64,000 nucleotides of DNA from Thalassolituus alkanivorans (GTDB taxonomy: Bacteria; Pseudomonadota; Gammaproteobacteria; Pseudomonadales; Oceanobacteraceae). The notes under the pieces were generated by a model that made no database searches, was not told the origin of the DNA, and saw only the letters and a list, made by a program, of their open reading frames with translations. Of the stretch, positions 31,253 to 38,554 are shown piece after piece (position 1 is the first letter of the stretch; every line of letters starts with the position of its first letter). Location: contig NZ_JAJAEL010000001.1 of the NCBI RefSeq assembly GCF_020447205.1, forward strand, positions 1 through 64,000, given 5' to 3'. The position numbers and the translations under genes were made by a program.

Positions 31253-33667
31253 TCAGCCACAGGCTGGCTCCTGCCATGCTCCCTGATACAGACGTGCGGC
31301 CACACCGTTATCGTCCAGGCGGAACAGGTACAGCCAGTCGTTATCCACCAGCTGGCGCACGCTTTCGTGGCGGGCAACGATGGCGGCAATAGCCTCGGCA
31401 GGCGCCTGAATGTACACGCTCAACCGCAGTGGCTCATGCATCCACTGCTGGCCATCGTGCACTGACTGCAGCGGCAGGCCGATGCGCAGATCACCGCCGT
31501 TGCCTTCAAATACGCCCAGATTACCCCCCACCACGTTGTGCAGCACTTTGTTGCCACTGCCGTACTTCAGCGGGTCGGTGACCGAGGCGTTGTACTGCAT
31601 ATTGATCCAGTGGGTTACCACCATCGGTGCGGTCATAATCAGTTCCAGCACGCTGAAGCCGCTGTCGTCCTGCCAGACATAATCGTGCAGGAAGGTGCGG
31701 CCACCGAAGTTCAGGCCACGGCAGCGGCTGCGCGGCGCCACAATAAAGGCGCTGTTGCCAGCCAGACCCCATTCGGGCCGTACTTCGGACCAATCGAGGG
31801 CGCGCTGACGCAGGGCCGCATCCAGCTGCTGCGGCTGGTTAAGCAGTGCGCTGTCGGCCAGACCCAACGCCACAGCACGCTCCCGCTGAGCCAGAATGCC
31901 GGCATCAGCGAGCCACTGCGCAGCCATATCCGTCACCTTGCCGAAGCAATGGATATGATCGGTGGTGGTGTTATGCAGCGCCGCCACAAAACGGGTGCAG
32001 TGCGGAATGATGCGGCCACGTTCAGCCAGCACCTTGCGCACCGCTTCGTCGTTCAGCAGTTGTGCCAGCACCTGCACGTTCACCGCACCGGTCTGACCGC
32101 CACAGGCACCGCAATCCAGCCCGGCGGCATGGGGGTTGTTGGTGGTATGACTGCCATGGCCGACCAGCAGCACTTCGCCCGCCAGCCGTTTAAGGCTCAT
32201 GGCCTGCAGAATGTTGCCGGCCAGATCGGCTTTTTCGCTCAGGGTCAGCGGCCGCTCGCCGTTCCACAGGGTCCACTGGCCGCTGACAGCCAGATCGTTG
32301 ACCGGGTGCTCCTCAGCCTGTAGGCCAAAGGTTTTACGCAACAGCTTGGCGGCGTAGCTCAGGCCCGCCGCTTCAACCATGCTGAACGCGGAGGCCGCAC
32401 CACGGCTGAAGTCATGCCAGGCGGCAGCTTTCTGCTGCTGCGCCCTTCTGGCAAAACCCAGCGCCTGGGCTTCATGTCCGCCTTCGCTGACGCGCAGACC
32501 GGCGGCCAGTAATCCCGGCAACTGTGGCCGCTTAAGATCGGTGCCCACCGGGGTATAAGCCAGCGGCAGACCAAAGAAACCGGCAAATCCCAATGTCTGG
32601 ATATCTGGGCTCTGGGCCTCCAGGGCGCGACGCATCACTTCAGAACGCACATCAATACAGAAGACGGCCTGCAGTTTTGGCTGCGGCGAGGTGGCCAGCG
32701 GCTTCTGCGCCAGTATCTGCATCTCCTGCTGCTGGCGGGCAATTTCGGCAGCGCGCTGCCATACCCACAGCGGTTTCTGGGCCAGCCGCTGCTGCTCAAC
32801 CAGCATGCTCAGTTGCGGTAACTGGCTGTACCACTGCTGCTGCAGTTGCTGTGCAGCCTGCTTGTGGCGCAGTTGCCAGTGACGCCACAGCGCCAGCTCC
32901 CAGCCGAGACGAATGGCGATCAGTTGCGGCAGGGCATCGTCGCCGGCGCCCTCCAGCCGCGACTGCCAGCGCTCATAGGCAAACCGGGAAGCCCAGCCGT
33001 TAATATCGAGCAGCAGGGCATGGCAGTAGGCTTCAATCTGCGCGACATGAGTGAGCCCAAGCTCATCCAGCGCGATCAGGGTCAGCGCCTGCGGGTTATC
33101 CGGCAGCTCACGGAAGGCTCTGGTCAGCCCGGGTTCGCCCATCAGAATGGCAATACCACGGTCGGCGCGGATCTGCTTGACCCAGCTCAGGTACAGGTTG
33201 TGTGCCGACTGATGGTCCGGCTGCTGACAAAAAGCAGCGCAGAACTGGCTGATCTGATGGCTGATTTCATCGCGCCAGGCCATCTGGTGCTGACGGTCAC
33301 GGGTGCTGTCGAGCAGGTCTGACACATTGTGCCAGTGTGCTTCTGCTCCCGGCTGTTTCAGCGCCTGCAGCAGGCTGGCGCTGTCTTGTTCCACACCGAA
33401 TTCAGCAGCGGCCAGTTGCAAATGAGCATCGGTGATACGGCTGCGCTGCCACTGCCGGACGTAATACTCTGCCGGCATCAGACAGTGCATCCGGCCCAGC
33501 GCTTCCAGGCGGGCGGCGGCAGCGGTAAATGGCTGATCGCGCAGCTCCCACAAAGGGTTTACCGCGATTAACTGATCCAGCGGCCAGGTCGGCGCCACGC
33601 GGTTTCCGGCGGTCTCAACCGCTGCCAGACGTGCAGAACATTGTGCTGATACAGTCAGTGTGCTCAT
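31253..33667 (-). CDS. dabA: DabA, zinc subunit of the inorganic-carbon transporter (DUF2309)
   Basis: The cytoplasmic subunit of the DAB dissolved-inorganic-carbon accumulation complex (804 residues). It is a distant relative of beta-carbonic anhydrases and is thought to hydrate CO2 in one direction, driven by ion flow through DabB. All expected zinc-site residues are visible: Cys337 and Asp339 in FCIDVRSE, His504 in LLVGHGSHT and Cys519 in LDCGACGG. I chose ATG at 33667, which overlaps the dabB stop by four bases (ATGA); the longer frame to 33793 lies inside dabB. Confidence 0.93.
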   Translation of the reverse strand: MSTLTVSAQCSARLAAVETAGNRVAPTWPLDQLIAVNPLWELRDQPFTAAAARLEALGRMHCLMPAEYYVRQWQRSRITDAHLQLAAAEFGVEQDSASLLQALKQPGAEAHWHNVSDLLDSTRDRQHQMAWRDEISHQISQFCAAFCQQPDHQSAHNLYLSWVKQIRADRGIAILMGEPGLTRAFRELPDNPQALTLIALDELGLTHVAQIEAYCHALLLDINGWASRFAYERWQSRLEGAGDDALPQLIAIRLGWELALWRHWQLRHKQAAQQLQQQWYSQLPQLSMLVEQQRLAQKPLWVWQRAAEIARQQQEMQILAQKPLATSPQPKLQAVFCIDVRSEVMRRALEAQSPDIQTLGFAGFFGLPLAYTPVGTDLKRPQLPGLLAAGLRVSEGGHEAQALGFARRAQQQKAAAWHDFSRGAASAFSMVEAAGLSYAAKLLRKTFGLQAEEHPVNDLAVSGQWTLWNGERPLTLSEKADLAGNILQAMSLKRLAGEVLLVGHGSHTTNNPHAAGLDCGACGGQTGAVNVQVLAQLLNDEAVRKVLAERGRIIPHCTRFVAALHNTTTDHIHCFGKVTDMAAQWLADAGILAQRERAVALGLADSALLNQPQQLDAALRQRALDWSEVRPEWGLAGNSAFIVAPRSRCRGLNFGGRTFLHDYVWQDDSGFSVLELIMTAPMVVTHWINMQYNASVTDPLKYGSGNKVLHNVVGGNLGVFEGNGGDLRIGLPLQSVHDGQQWMHEPLRLSVYIQAPAEAIAAIVARHESVRQLVDNDWLYLFRLDDNGVAARLYQGAWQEPACG

Positions 33668-35286
33668 AACAGTTGCTCCTTCCGGCCGCTGGCCAGTACG
33701 TGTTTTGCCCCCTGATGTGGCGCTAACTGCTTGGGGTTGGCCCGTACCGGCAGGCGGGCAGGCCACAGACGCAGGGTGATACGGGTAAACCATTCATCCA
33801 GATACAGGCCGGCAAACAGGGCCAGCGATAAGCGCTGCACCAGCGGCCAGTGGGCGCGGTAACGCAGCAGCCACCAGACAGAGAACAGCAGCAGAAACAG
33901 GGCGCTTACCCACAGATCTGCGGCACTGAACAGTCCGGGACGCAGCGCCGCCGACAGCTCACCGCTCAGCGGCTGCAGCAGGATTTTCAGCAGGCTGTAA
34001 GCCAGCGCCAGACCAGCTGCCAGCAGCAATGTCCATGCGCCTGACGCGCGCTGTACCAGCAAGGTGGTCAGCGCCAATGCCAGCAGTAACCAGCCGCTGA
34101 CGGGCTGAATGCCGGTATGCAACTGAGCACTCAACTGAACACTGAACCACCAGGCCGCTGCCACCAGACCAGCCGCTGCTATCAGCGCCGGCAACCAGCG
34201 GCGCGCCGCCGCTGGCGGAGCAATCAGCAGTGACTGCTGCACATGCTGCTGTACCGCCGAGCCGGAGCTTAAGAACGCCCAGGCTTTGTAAGCCGAGTGC
34301 GCCAGCAGATGCAGCAATGCCAGCTCCACCATGCCCAGAGCACACTCGATCAGCATCAGACCCATCTGCGCACTGGTGGACCAGGCCAGCCGAACCTTGA
34401 TGCTGATGCGGGTGGTCATAATCAGTGCCGCCAGTACCGTCGTCAGACCGGCCACCACCAGTACCAGCCACTGCGCTGCGGCCACCTGTAAAAACAGCGG
34501 GGCAAAGAGAATCAGCAGAAAGCCGCCAAGGTTGATCACCCCGGCATGCAGCAGTGCGGATACCGGCGTCGGCGCTTCCACCACCTGAATCAGCCAGCCG
34601 TGCACCGGCAGCTGCGCACATTTGATCAGCGCGGTCAGGGCAATCAGCACGGCGGCAATCTGCTCATTCAGGCTGAGCGCTGCTGACGCCTGATAAGCGC
34701 TGATAATGGTGTCGATATTGGCCGTGCCGTGCTGTTGCCAGAGCAGGTAAAAGGCAACCAGCAGAGAGGTTTCCGCCAGCCGTGCCAGCAGGAATTTTTT
34801 ATGCGCCGCCAGCGCCGCGCGCGGACGTTCAGGGTAGAACATCAGCAACTGATGCAGCGCCAGACTGATGGCAATCCAGCCCAGGGCAAACAGCAGCAAA
34901 TGATTGCTGATAAACACCAGCGCCACCGCCGCCAGGGTCAGCAACAGCCAGCGCAGATAACGGCCAAAACCCGGATCGGCGGCCAGATAACGGCGTGAGA
35001 ATTTCACCGCCACCAGTGCCATCACGCTGAGCAGCAGTAACAGCGTCAGGCGCAACGGCTGGTCACTCAGCCAGTGCAAACCGGCGTCCGGCAGCAGCAG
35101 TGCCAGTGCGATTGCACTCAGGGTTAACAGGCTGATGATTTGCGCCGCACGCCAGGCAAAACGCCAGCGCTGATCGTCACTGAAGGTAAAACGCCGGGTC
35201 TGCAGACCGGCAGGAACAGCGGCCAGAATCAGTGTCAGCGGGATCGCCGCCAGCACGATGGCCATCAGCAGAGAGGAAATACTCAT
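33664..35286 (-). CDS. dabB: DabB, membrane subunit of the inorganic-carbon transporter
   Basis: A membrane protein of 540 residues with about thirteen helices, related to the proton-channel subunits NuoL/MrpA of complex I and Mrp antiporters. Typical stretches include LPVHGWLIQVVEAPTPVSALLHAGVINLGGFLL with the conserved charged and His residues of the channel. It supplies the ion flow that drives DabA. ATG at 35286 has AGAGG upstream; a TTG three codons earlier is less likely. The gene overlaps dabA and faces away from the LysR gene. Confidence 0.93.
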   Translation of the reverse strand: MSISSLLMAIVLAAIPLTLILAAVPAGLQTRRFTFSDDQRWRFAWRAAQIISLLTLSAIALALLLPDAGLHWLSDQPLRLTLLLLLSVMALVAVKFSRRYLAADPGFGRYLRWLLLTLAAVALVFISNHLLLFALGWIAISLALHQLLMFYPERPRAALAAHKKFLLARLAETSLLVAFYLLWQQHGTANIDTIISAYQASAALSLNEQIAAVLIALTALIKCAQLPVHGWLIQVVEAPTPVSALLHAGVINLGGFLLILFAPLFLQVAAAQWLVLVVAGLTTVLAALIMTTRISIKVRLAWSTSAQMGLMLIECALGMVELALLHLLAHSAYKAWAFLSSGSAVQQHVQQSLLIAPPAAARRWLPALIAAAGLVAAAWWFSVQLSAQLHTGIQPVSGWLLLALALTTLLVQRASGAWTLLLAAGLALAYSLLKILLQPLSGELSAALRPGLFSAADLWVSALFLLLFSVWWLLRYRAHWPLVQRLSLALFAGLYLDEWFTRITLRLWPARLPVRANPKQLAPHQGAKHVLASGRKEQLL

Positions 35287-35317
35287 GGTACGCAACCTCT
35301 GTTATGGGTTCAGGTGC

Positions 35318-35332
35318 GCGCAGTATCTGCGC
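35318..35332. promoter_or_regulatory. Palindrome between dabB and the LysR gene
   Basis: GCGCAG-TAT-CTGCGC is a perfect inverted repeat with a three-base centre in the 109-base divergent promoter region. It has the T-rich/A-rich surroundings and location expected of a LysR operator, and probably serves both genes. Binding is inferred. Confidence 0.5.
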
Positions 35333-35395
35333 ACTGGTTGCTATAGGTAAAATAGATATAAACTCACATTTCATTCACTTTTAGAGAACAATCAG

Positions 35396-36283
35396 ATGAG
35401 CCGGCTCAATTATCATCATCTGCATTATTTCTGGCGCGTCGCCATACTGGGCAACCTGACCGAAGCGGCGCGTCAGCTGCATGTGTCGCAATCGGCGCTG
35501 TCGGCGCAGATCCGTGCGCTGGAAGAAAGCATGGATACCCAGCTGTTTGAGCGCAGCGGCCGCCGCCTGCGGCTGACCGCCACCGGCCAGCGGGTACTGG
35601 GTTATGCCAATGATATTTTCAGTCGTGGTGAAGAGCTGGAGTCACTGTTGCGCCATGGGATTGAGCCGGAATATCAGCAGCTGCGGATCGGCGTGTTATC
35701 GACCATGTCGCGTAACTTTATCGAGGGCTTTATTGCGCCGCTGATCAGCCAGCCGAAAGTGCGTTTCAGCCTGCATGCGCGCGGTATGGACAACCTGCTG
35801 AACGGTCTCGCCACCCATCAGTTCGACCTGATTCTGACCAATAGCAACGTCGCCGCAGAGGGGCAGGAAACCCTGTGGCAAAGCCAGTTACTGGCGCGCC
35901 AGCCACTGGCTGTGGTCGGGCCGCCAGAGCAAAAACCAGCGGCTGAATTCCCGCAGGGGTATGAAGGCCGGCGCTGGGTGTTACCGGCCAGCGGTACCGA
36001 GCTGCGCAGCGCCTTCGATGGCTTCTGCAGCCGCTGGAATTACGAACCGGACGTCCAGGCCGAGGCCGACGATATGGCGATGCTGCGTCTGCTGGCACGT
36101 GACACCGGCGCGCTGACCGTACTGCCAACCGTGGTAGTAAAAGATGAGATTGCGCAGGGCACACTGCAGGAGTTTATGACTCTGCCCAATGTGTTTGAGA
36201 GCTTTTATGCGGTGACGGTGAAACGCCAGTTTGTCTCACCGGTGCTCACCGGGTTGCTGGGGCAGCAAAACCTGCGCAGCTGA
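35396..36283 (+). CDS. LysR-family regulator (NhaR-like), divergent from dabBA
   Basis: A LysR-type regulator of 295 residues. The N-terminal helix-turn-helix (LNYHHLHYFWRVAILGNLTEAARQL...) resembles NhaR, which responds to sodium and pH in E. coli. The C-terminal effector domain begins near residue 95. It is transcribed away from dabBA and most likely controls the transporter, with inorganic carbon, pH or ions as possible signals. AGAGAA lies about seven bases before its ATG. Confidence 0.9.
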   Translation: MSRLNYHHLHYFWRVAILGNLTEAARQLHVSQSALSAQIRALEESMDTQLFERSGRRLRLTATGQRVLGYANDIFSRGEELESLLRHGIEPEYQQLRIGVLSTMSRNFIEGFIAPLISQPKVRFSLHARGMDNLLNGLATHQFDLILTNSNVAAEGQETLWQSQLLARQPLAVVGPPEQKPAAEFPQGYEGRRWVLPASGTELRSAFDGFCSRWNYEPDVQAEADDMAMLRLLARDTGALTVLPTVVVKDEIAQGTLQEFMTLPNVFESFYAVTVKRQFVSPVLTGLLGQQNLRS

Positions 36284-36330
36284 TCTGTCCAGTTTGATCT
36301 GCCCAGCTGATCTCTTCAGGTTGATCCGTG
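36277..36330. repeat. Four imperfect 13-14 bp tandem units
   Basis: Units of the form CAG-(C/T/G)-TTGATC or CAGCTGATC with short tails start at 36277, 36290, 36304 and 36317. They begin in the last codons of the LysR gene, include its stop codon, and fill much of the gap to the next gene. Function unknown. Confidence 0.6.
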
Positions 36331-36351
36331 CAGGCTGGCGGCTGCAGAACA

Positions 36352-36585
36352 TCAGCAGCCGCGGGTAACGACAAACTCATCCTTACTGAGATTGCGCTGC
36401 TCAAAATTCAGGTGGTACTGCACCTGATGCAGAATGTCTTTTTCGGTGCGCCGTGCCGCCAGGCGGGTCAGCAGCTGAGTGAACAGAATATCTTCCAGAT
36501 ACGGGCCATTGATTTCATGATTCTGTACCGCTGCGTCATCCAGCAACTGCAGTAAAAAATCGATCACCTGTTGTTCGCCACTCAT
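36352..36585 (-). CDS. Small hypothetical protein
   Basis: A cytoplasmic protein of 77 residues that I do not recognise. I chose ATG at 36585 because TGGAG lies nine bases upstream; the longer frame to 36648 begins with TTG and includes the hip terminator region. The sequence MSGEQQVIDFLLQLLDDAAV... is mostly alpha-helical, with a charged middle (RRTEKDILHQVQYHLNFEQRN) and no membrane segment or cysteine motif apart from the last residue. Confidence 0.6.
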   Translation of the reverse strand: MSGEQQVIDFLLQLLDDAAVQNHEINGPYLEDILFTQLLTRLAARRTEKDILHQVQYHLNFEQRNLSKDEFVVTRGC

Positions 36586-36640
36586 AACACGACTCCATTT
36601 ATGTGTTTTAAGAAACCTCGGAATGGCCCAGTGTGGCAGC

Positions 36641-36676
36641 AGAAACAAAAACGGGCTTGATTCGTATCAAGCCCGT
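36641..36676 (-). terminator. Terminator of the hipA-hipB operon
   Basis: Ten-base arms ACGGGCTTGA (36651-36660) and TCAAGCCCGT (36667-36676) with a six-base loop. On the minus strand they are followed by TTTTGTTTCT. The hairpin begins 18 bases after the hipB-like stop. Confidence 0.8.
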
Positions 36677-36693
36677 GCGGGTTAAAAGTGACG

Positions 36694-36981
36694 TTATGGG
36701 TACAAACGCGCTAACCCCAGTCTTAAACCAAATAATTTCAGTACCTGATTTACAGTCTGCAGAGTTGGATTACCTTCATCGGATTCCAGCGCTGCCAGAG
36801 TGCGGCGGGAAACACCGCAAAGCTCGGCAAAATCTGCCTGATTCAGACCCGCTACATACTTGCGCAGTATTTTAAGGGCGGCCCCCAAAGAGAGTTCACC
36901 TGCAAAAACGCCGCGTTCAACAAACGAGAGCAGCTCTGTTCTGCTCATCGCTTTCAATTGCTGTGCCGTTGGTATCATCAT
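36694..36981 (-). CDS. HipB-like XRE antitoxin
   Basis: A Cro/C1-type DNA-binding protein of 95 residues. The helix-turn-helix is in the C-terminal two thirds (LNQADFAELCGVSRRTLAALESDEGNPTLQTVNQVLKLFG). It should bind its own promoter and neutralise the HipA-like kinase encoded just upstream. Its ATG overlaps the HipA stop by four bases (36978-36981). The antitoxin is the second gene here, the reverse of E. coli hipBA. The three operators upstream of the operon are the likely binding sites. Confidence 0.88.
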   Translation of the reverse strand: MMIPTAQQLKAMSRTELLSFVERGVFAGELSLGAALKILRKYVAGLNQADFAELCGVSRRTLAALESDEGNPTLQTVNQVLKLFGLRLGLARLYP

Positions 36982-38369
36982 GGCAGCAGCCCCCAGTATG
37001 TCAGGCGTTGTTCTACTCCTTTGAGATTCAGCTTACCTGTGCGTTGCTGCAGAACCTGCGATGGCACCCGGTACTCTTCAGCCAGACGAGGCAAAGCCAC
37101 TAACTGTTTCGCTAAGGCTGTTAATGTGCGCCAGAGGTCGTCGGCCGTAACGCCATAACCAACCTGGGACGCCTCTTCACAGATACCACGCCAGTTAAAT
37201 TCGCCCCCCAGTTCGTTGGCCTGCGACCAGCGGCTGGTACGGGTAATGCCAGACTCATCCAGTACCATAGGTGCAAGGTCATAGACCGGGGCAAGCTGAA
37301 GATGATTATTCAGCCGGAGCACAGAAGTGTTGCGGCCATGATTGTCGCTATTACCCAGAACCACGTTTAACAGATCACGGCGCACATATTCCTCCACCAG
37401 TTCAGGAACTTCAGCCTGCTGACCATGACCAGTCCAGGCTGATACCAGACAGCGCAGATACTCCGTATGCGCAATGCTGGCTCCCGGTTCAACCGAGCCG
37501 ACCAACGAATACAATGACTCAACCCCGATGCGGTCAACCGCAGACGTTGTGATTCCCCGGTCAAAACGCGGCAGCCACAGGCTTGGGCGGGTTATGGAAT
37601 GTTCGGTAGAGACAGGGAAAAAAATCTGCTCTCCTTTACCGCCTGTTAAAGACCAGGGTGAGCGGTAAATCGTGTCAAATCCCAGGCGGCTGGCAATCCG
37701 GTAATACGCGGCCTCGGTTTCCAGAATCAGTAAATCACTGTCCAGCGGACGATGATTGTGGGAGCTTTGCCGGGGAAACTTAACCAGAAAGAACTCATCG
37801 GCCAGATCATCCGGCAGCGTGGCATCCGGATAGTACAAACCGTCTTTGCCCCTCGTCAGCAGAAACTTAGGCGCTTCTCCGCCGGCACCACTGGCCCCCC
37901 CCACTGTCGCACCGCACTCCCGGGCGTAATCAAGAAACCCGGTATCACGGCTGAGCACGTCAGCGATGGGGAAACCACGCGCAGGAGGTATATCAACCGG
38001 GCAGGATTCTTTTATACGCATATTGCCGACCGGCGCTCTGGCACCCTGTTGCAGCAGCATAAAATCATGGCTGGGGTGTTCCGGATTGACCAGATTCAGC
38101 CGTTGCCCCCAATAACGGCGCGCGGCCCCCATGGGCAGAATATCCAGCAAGAATGCTGGCCAGTGTTCGCACTCATGGGGAAAGAAATCCAGCGGATAGC
38201 GCAGGCTGACCAGCGCAGCCGGATTATTCTGGTAGCGGGCGACATAGGCCGCGTCATACTCCAGAGTAACCGGCCCGGAGCGACCGGCGGCCGGTTCGTG
38301 GAACCGGAGCGAGCAGGCTTTCTGCCACTGACCGGCGATACAGGTTTCCAGCGTTAATGTGTCTGCCAT
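36978..38369 (-). CDS. HipA-like serine/threonine kinase toxin
   Basis: A type II toxin kinase of the HipA family (463 residues). The Gly-rich loop is in GGASGAGGEAPKFLL (about 157-171). The catalytic core is NSDNHGRN with Asp342 and Asn347, and the metal-binding APVYDL with Asp364. In E. coli HipA phosphorylates glutamyl-tRNA synthetase, causing tolerance; the target here is unknown. All active-site residues are kept, so it looks functional. I chose ATG at 38369; a TTG at 38393 would sit inside an operator. Confidence 0.9.
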   Translation of the reverse strand: MADTLTLETCIAGQWQKACSLRFHEPAAGRSGPVTLEYDAAYVARYQNNPAALVSLRYPLDFFPHECEHWPAFLLDILPMGAARRYWGQRLNLVNPEHPSHDFMLLQQGARAPVGNMRIKESCPVDIPPARGFPIADVLSRDTGFLDYARECGATVGGASGAGGEAPKFLLTRGKDGLYYPDATLPDDLADEFFLVKFPRQSSHNHRPLDSDLLILETEAAYYRIASRLGFDTIYRSPWSLTGGKGEQIFFPVSTEHSITRPSLWLPRFDRGITTSAVDRIGVESLYSLVGSVEPGASIAHTEYLRCLVSAWTGHGQQAEVPELVEEYVRRDLLNVVLGNSDNHGRNTSVLRLNNHLQLAPVYDLAPMVLDESGITRTSRWSQANELGGEFNWRGICEEASQVGYGVTADDLWRTLTALAKQLVALPRLAEEYRVPSQVLQQRTGKLNLKGVEQRLTYWGLLP

Positions 38370-38387
38370 AAGCAGCCGACCTGATAT

Positions 38388-38485
38388 GTGCAATTTAGTG
38401 CACCATTTTTACGCCGAAAGGCAATAAAATGCAATATTCTGCACAAAAACTAAGGTTCGACTATTTTTTGTGCAATTTAGTGCAC
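38388..38485 (-). promoter_or_regulatory. Three-operator array of the hipA-hipB promoter
   Basis: GTGCAATTTAGTGCAC occurs exactly at 38388-38403 and 38470-38485, and a related site ATGCAATATTCTGCAC (12 of 16 bases, arms kept) at 38429-38444. The starts are 41 bp apart in both steps, close to four helical turns, so bound dimers would lie on one DNA face. A promoter fits between them on the minus strand (TTGCAT, 17 bases, TAAAAA), with the middle operator over the -35 element. Confidence 0.75.
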
Positions 38486-38554
38486 AAAAGTATCGCAAAC
38501 AATCGATCAACTCCGGGTCAGGAGGGCTAAGCGCCCCTATGCGGGTAAGGATGG

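Noticed and set aside
31072-31389. 105-codon minus-strand ORF over the end of dabA
   Set aside because: Runs out of frame through dabA and the tandem repeats; the alternative frame with the cysteine motif is more protein-like.
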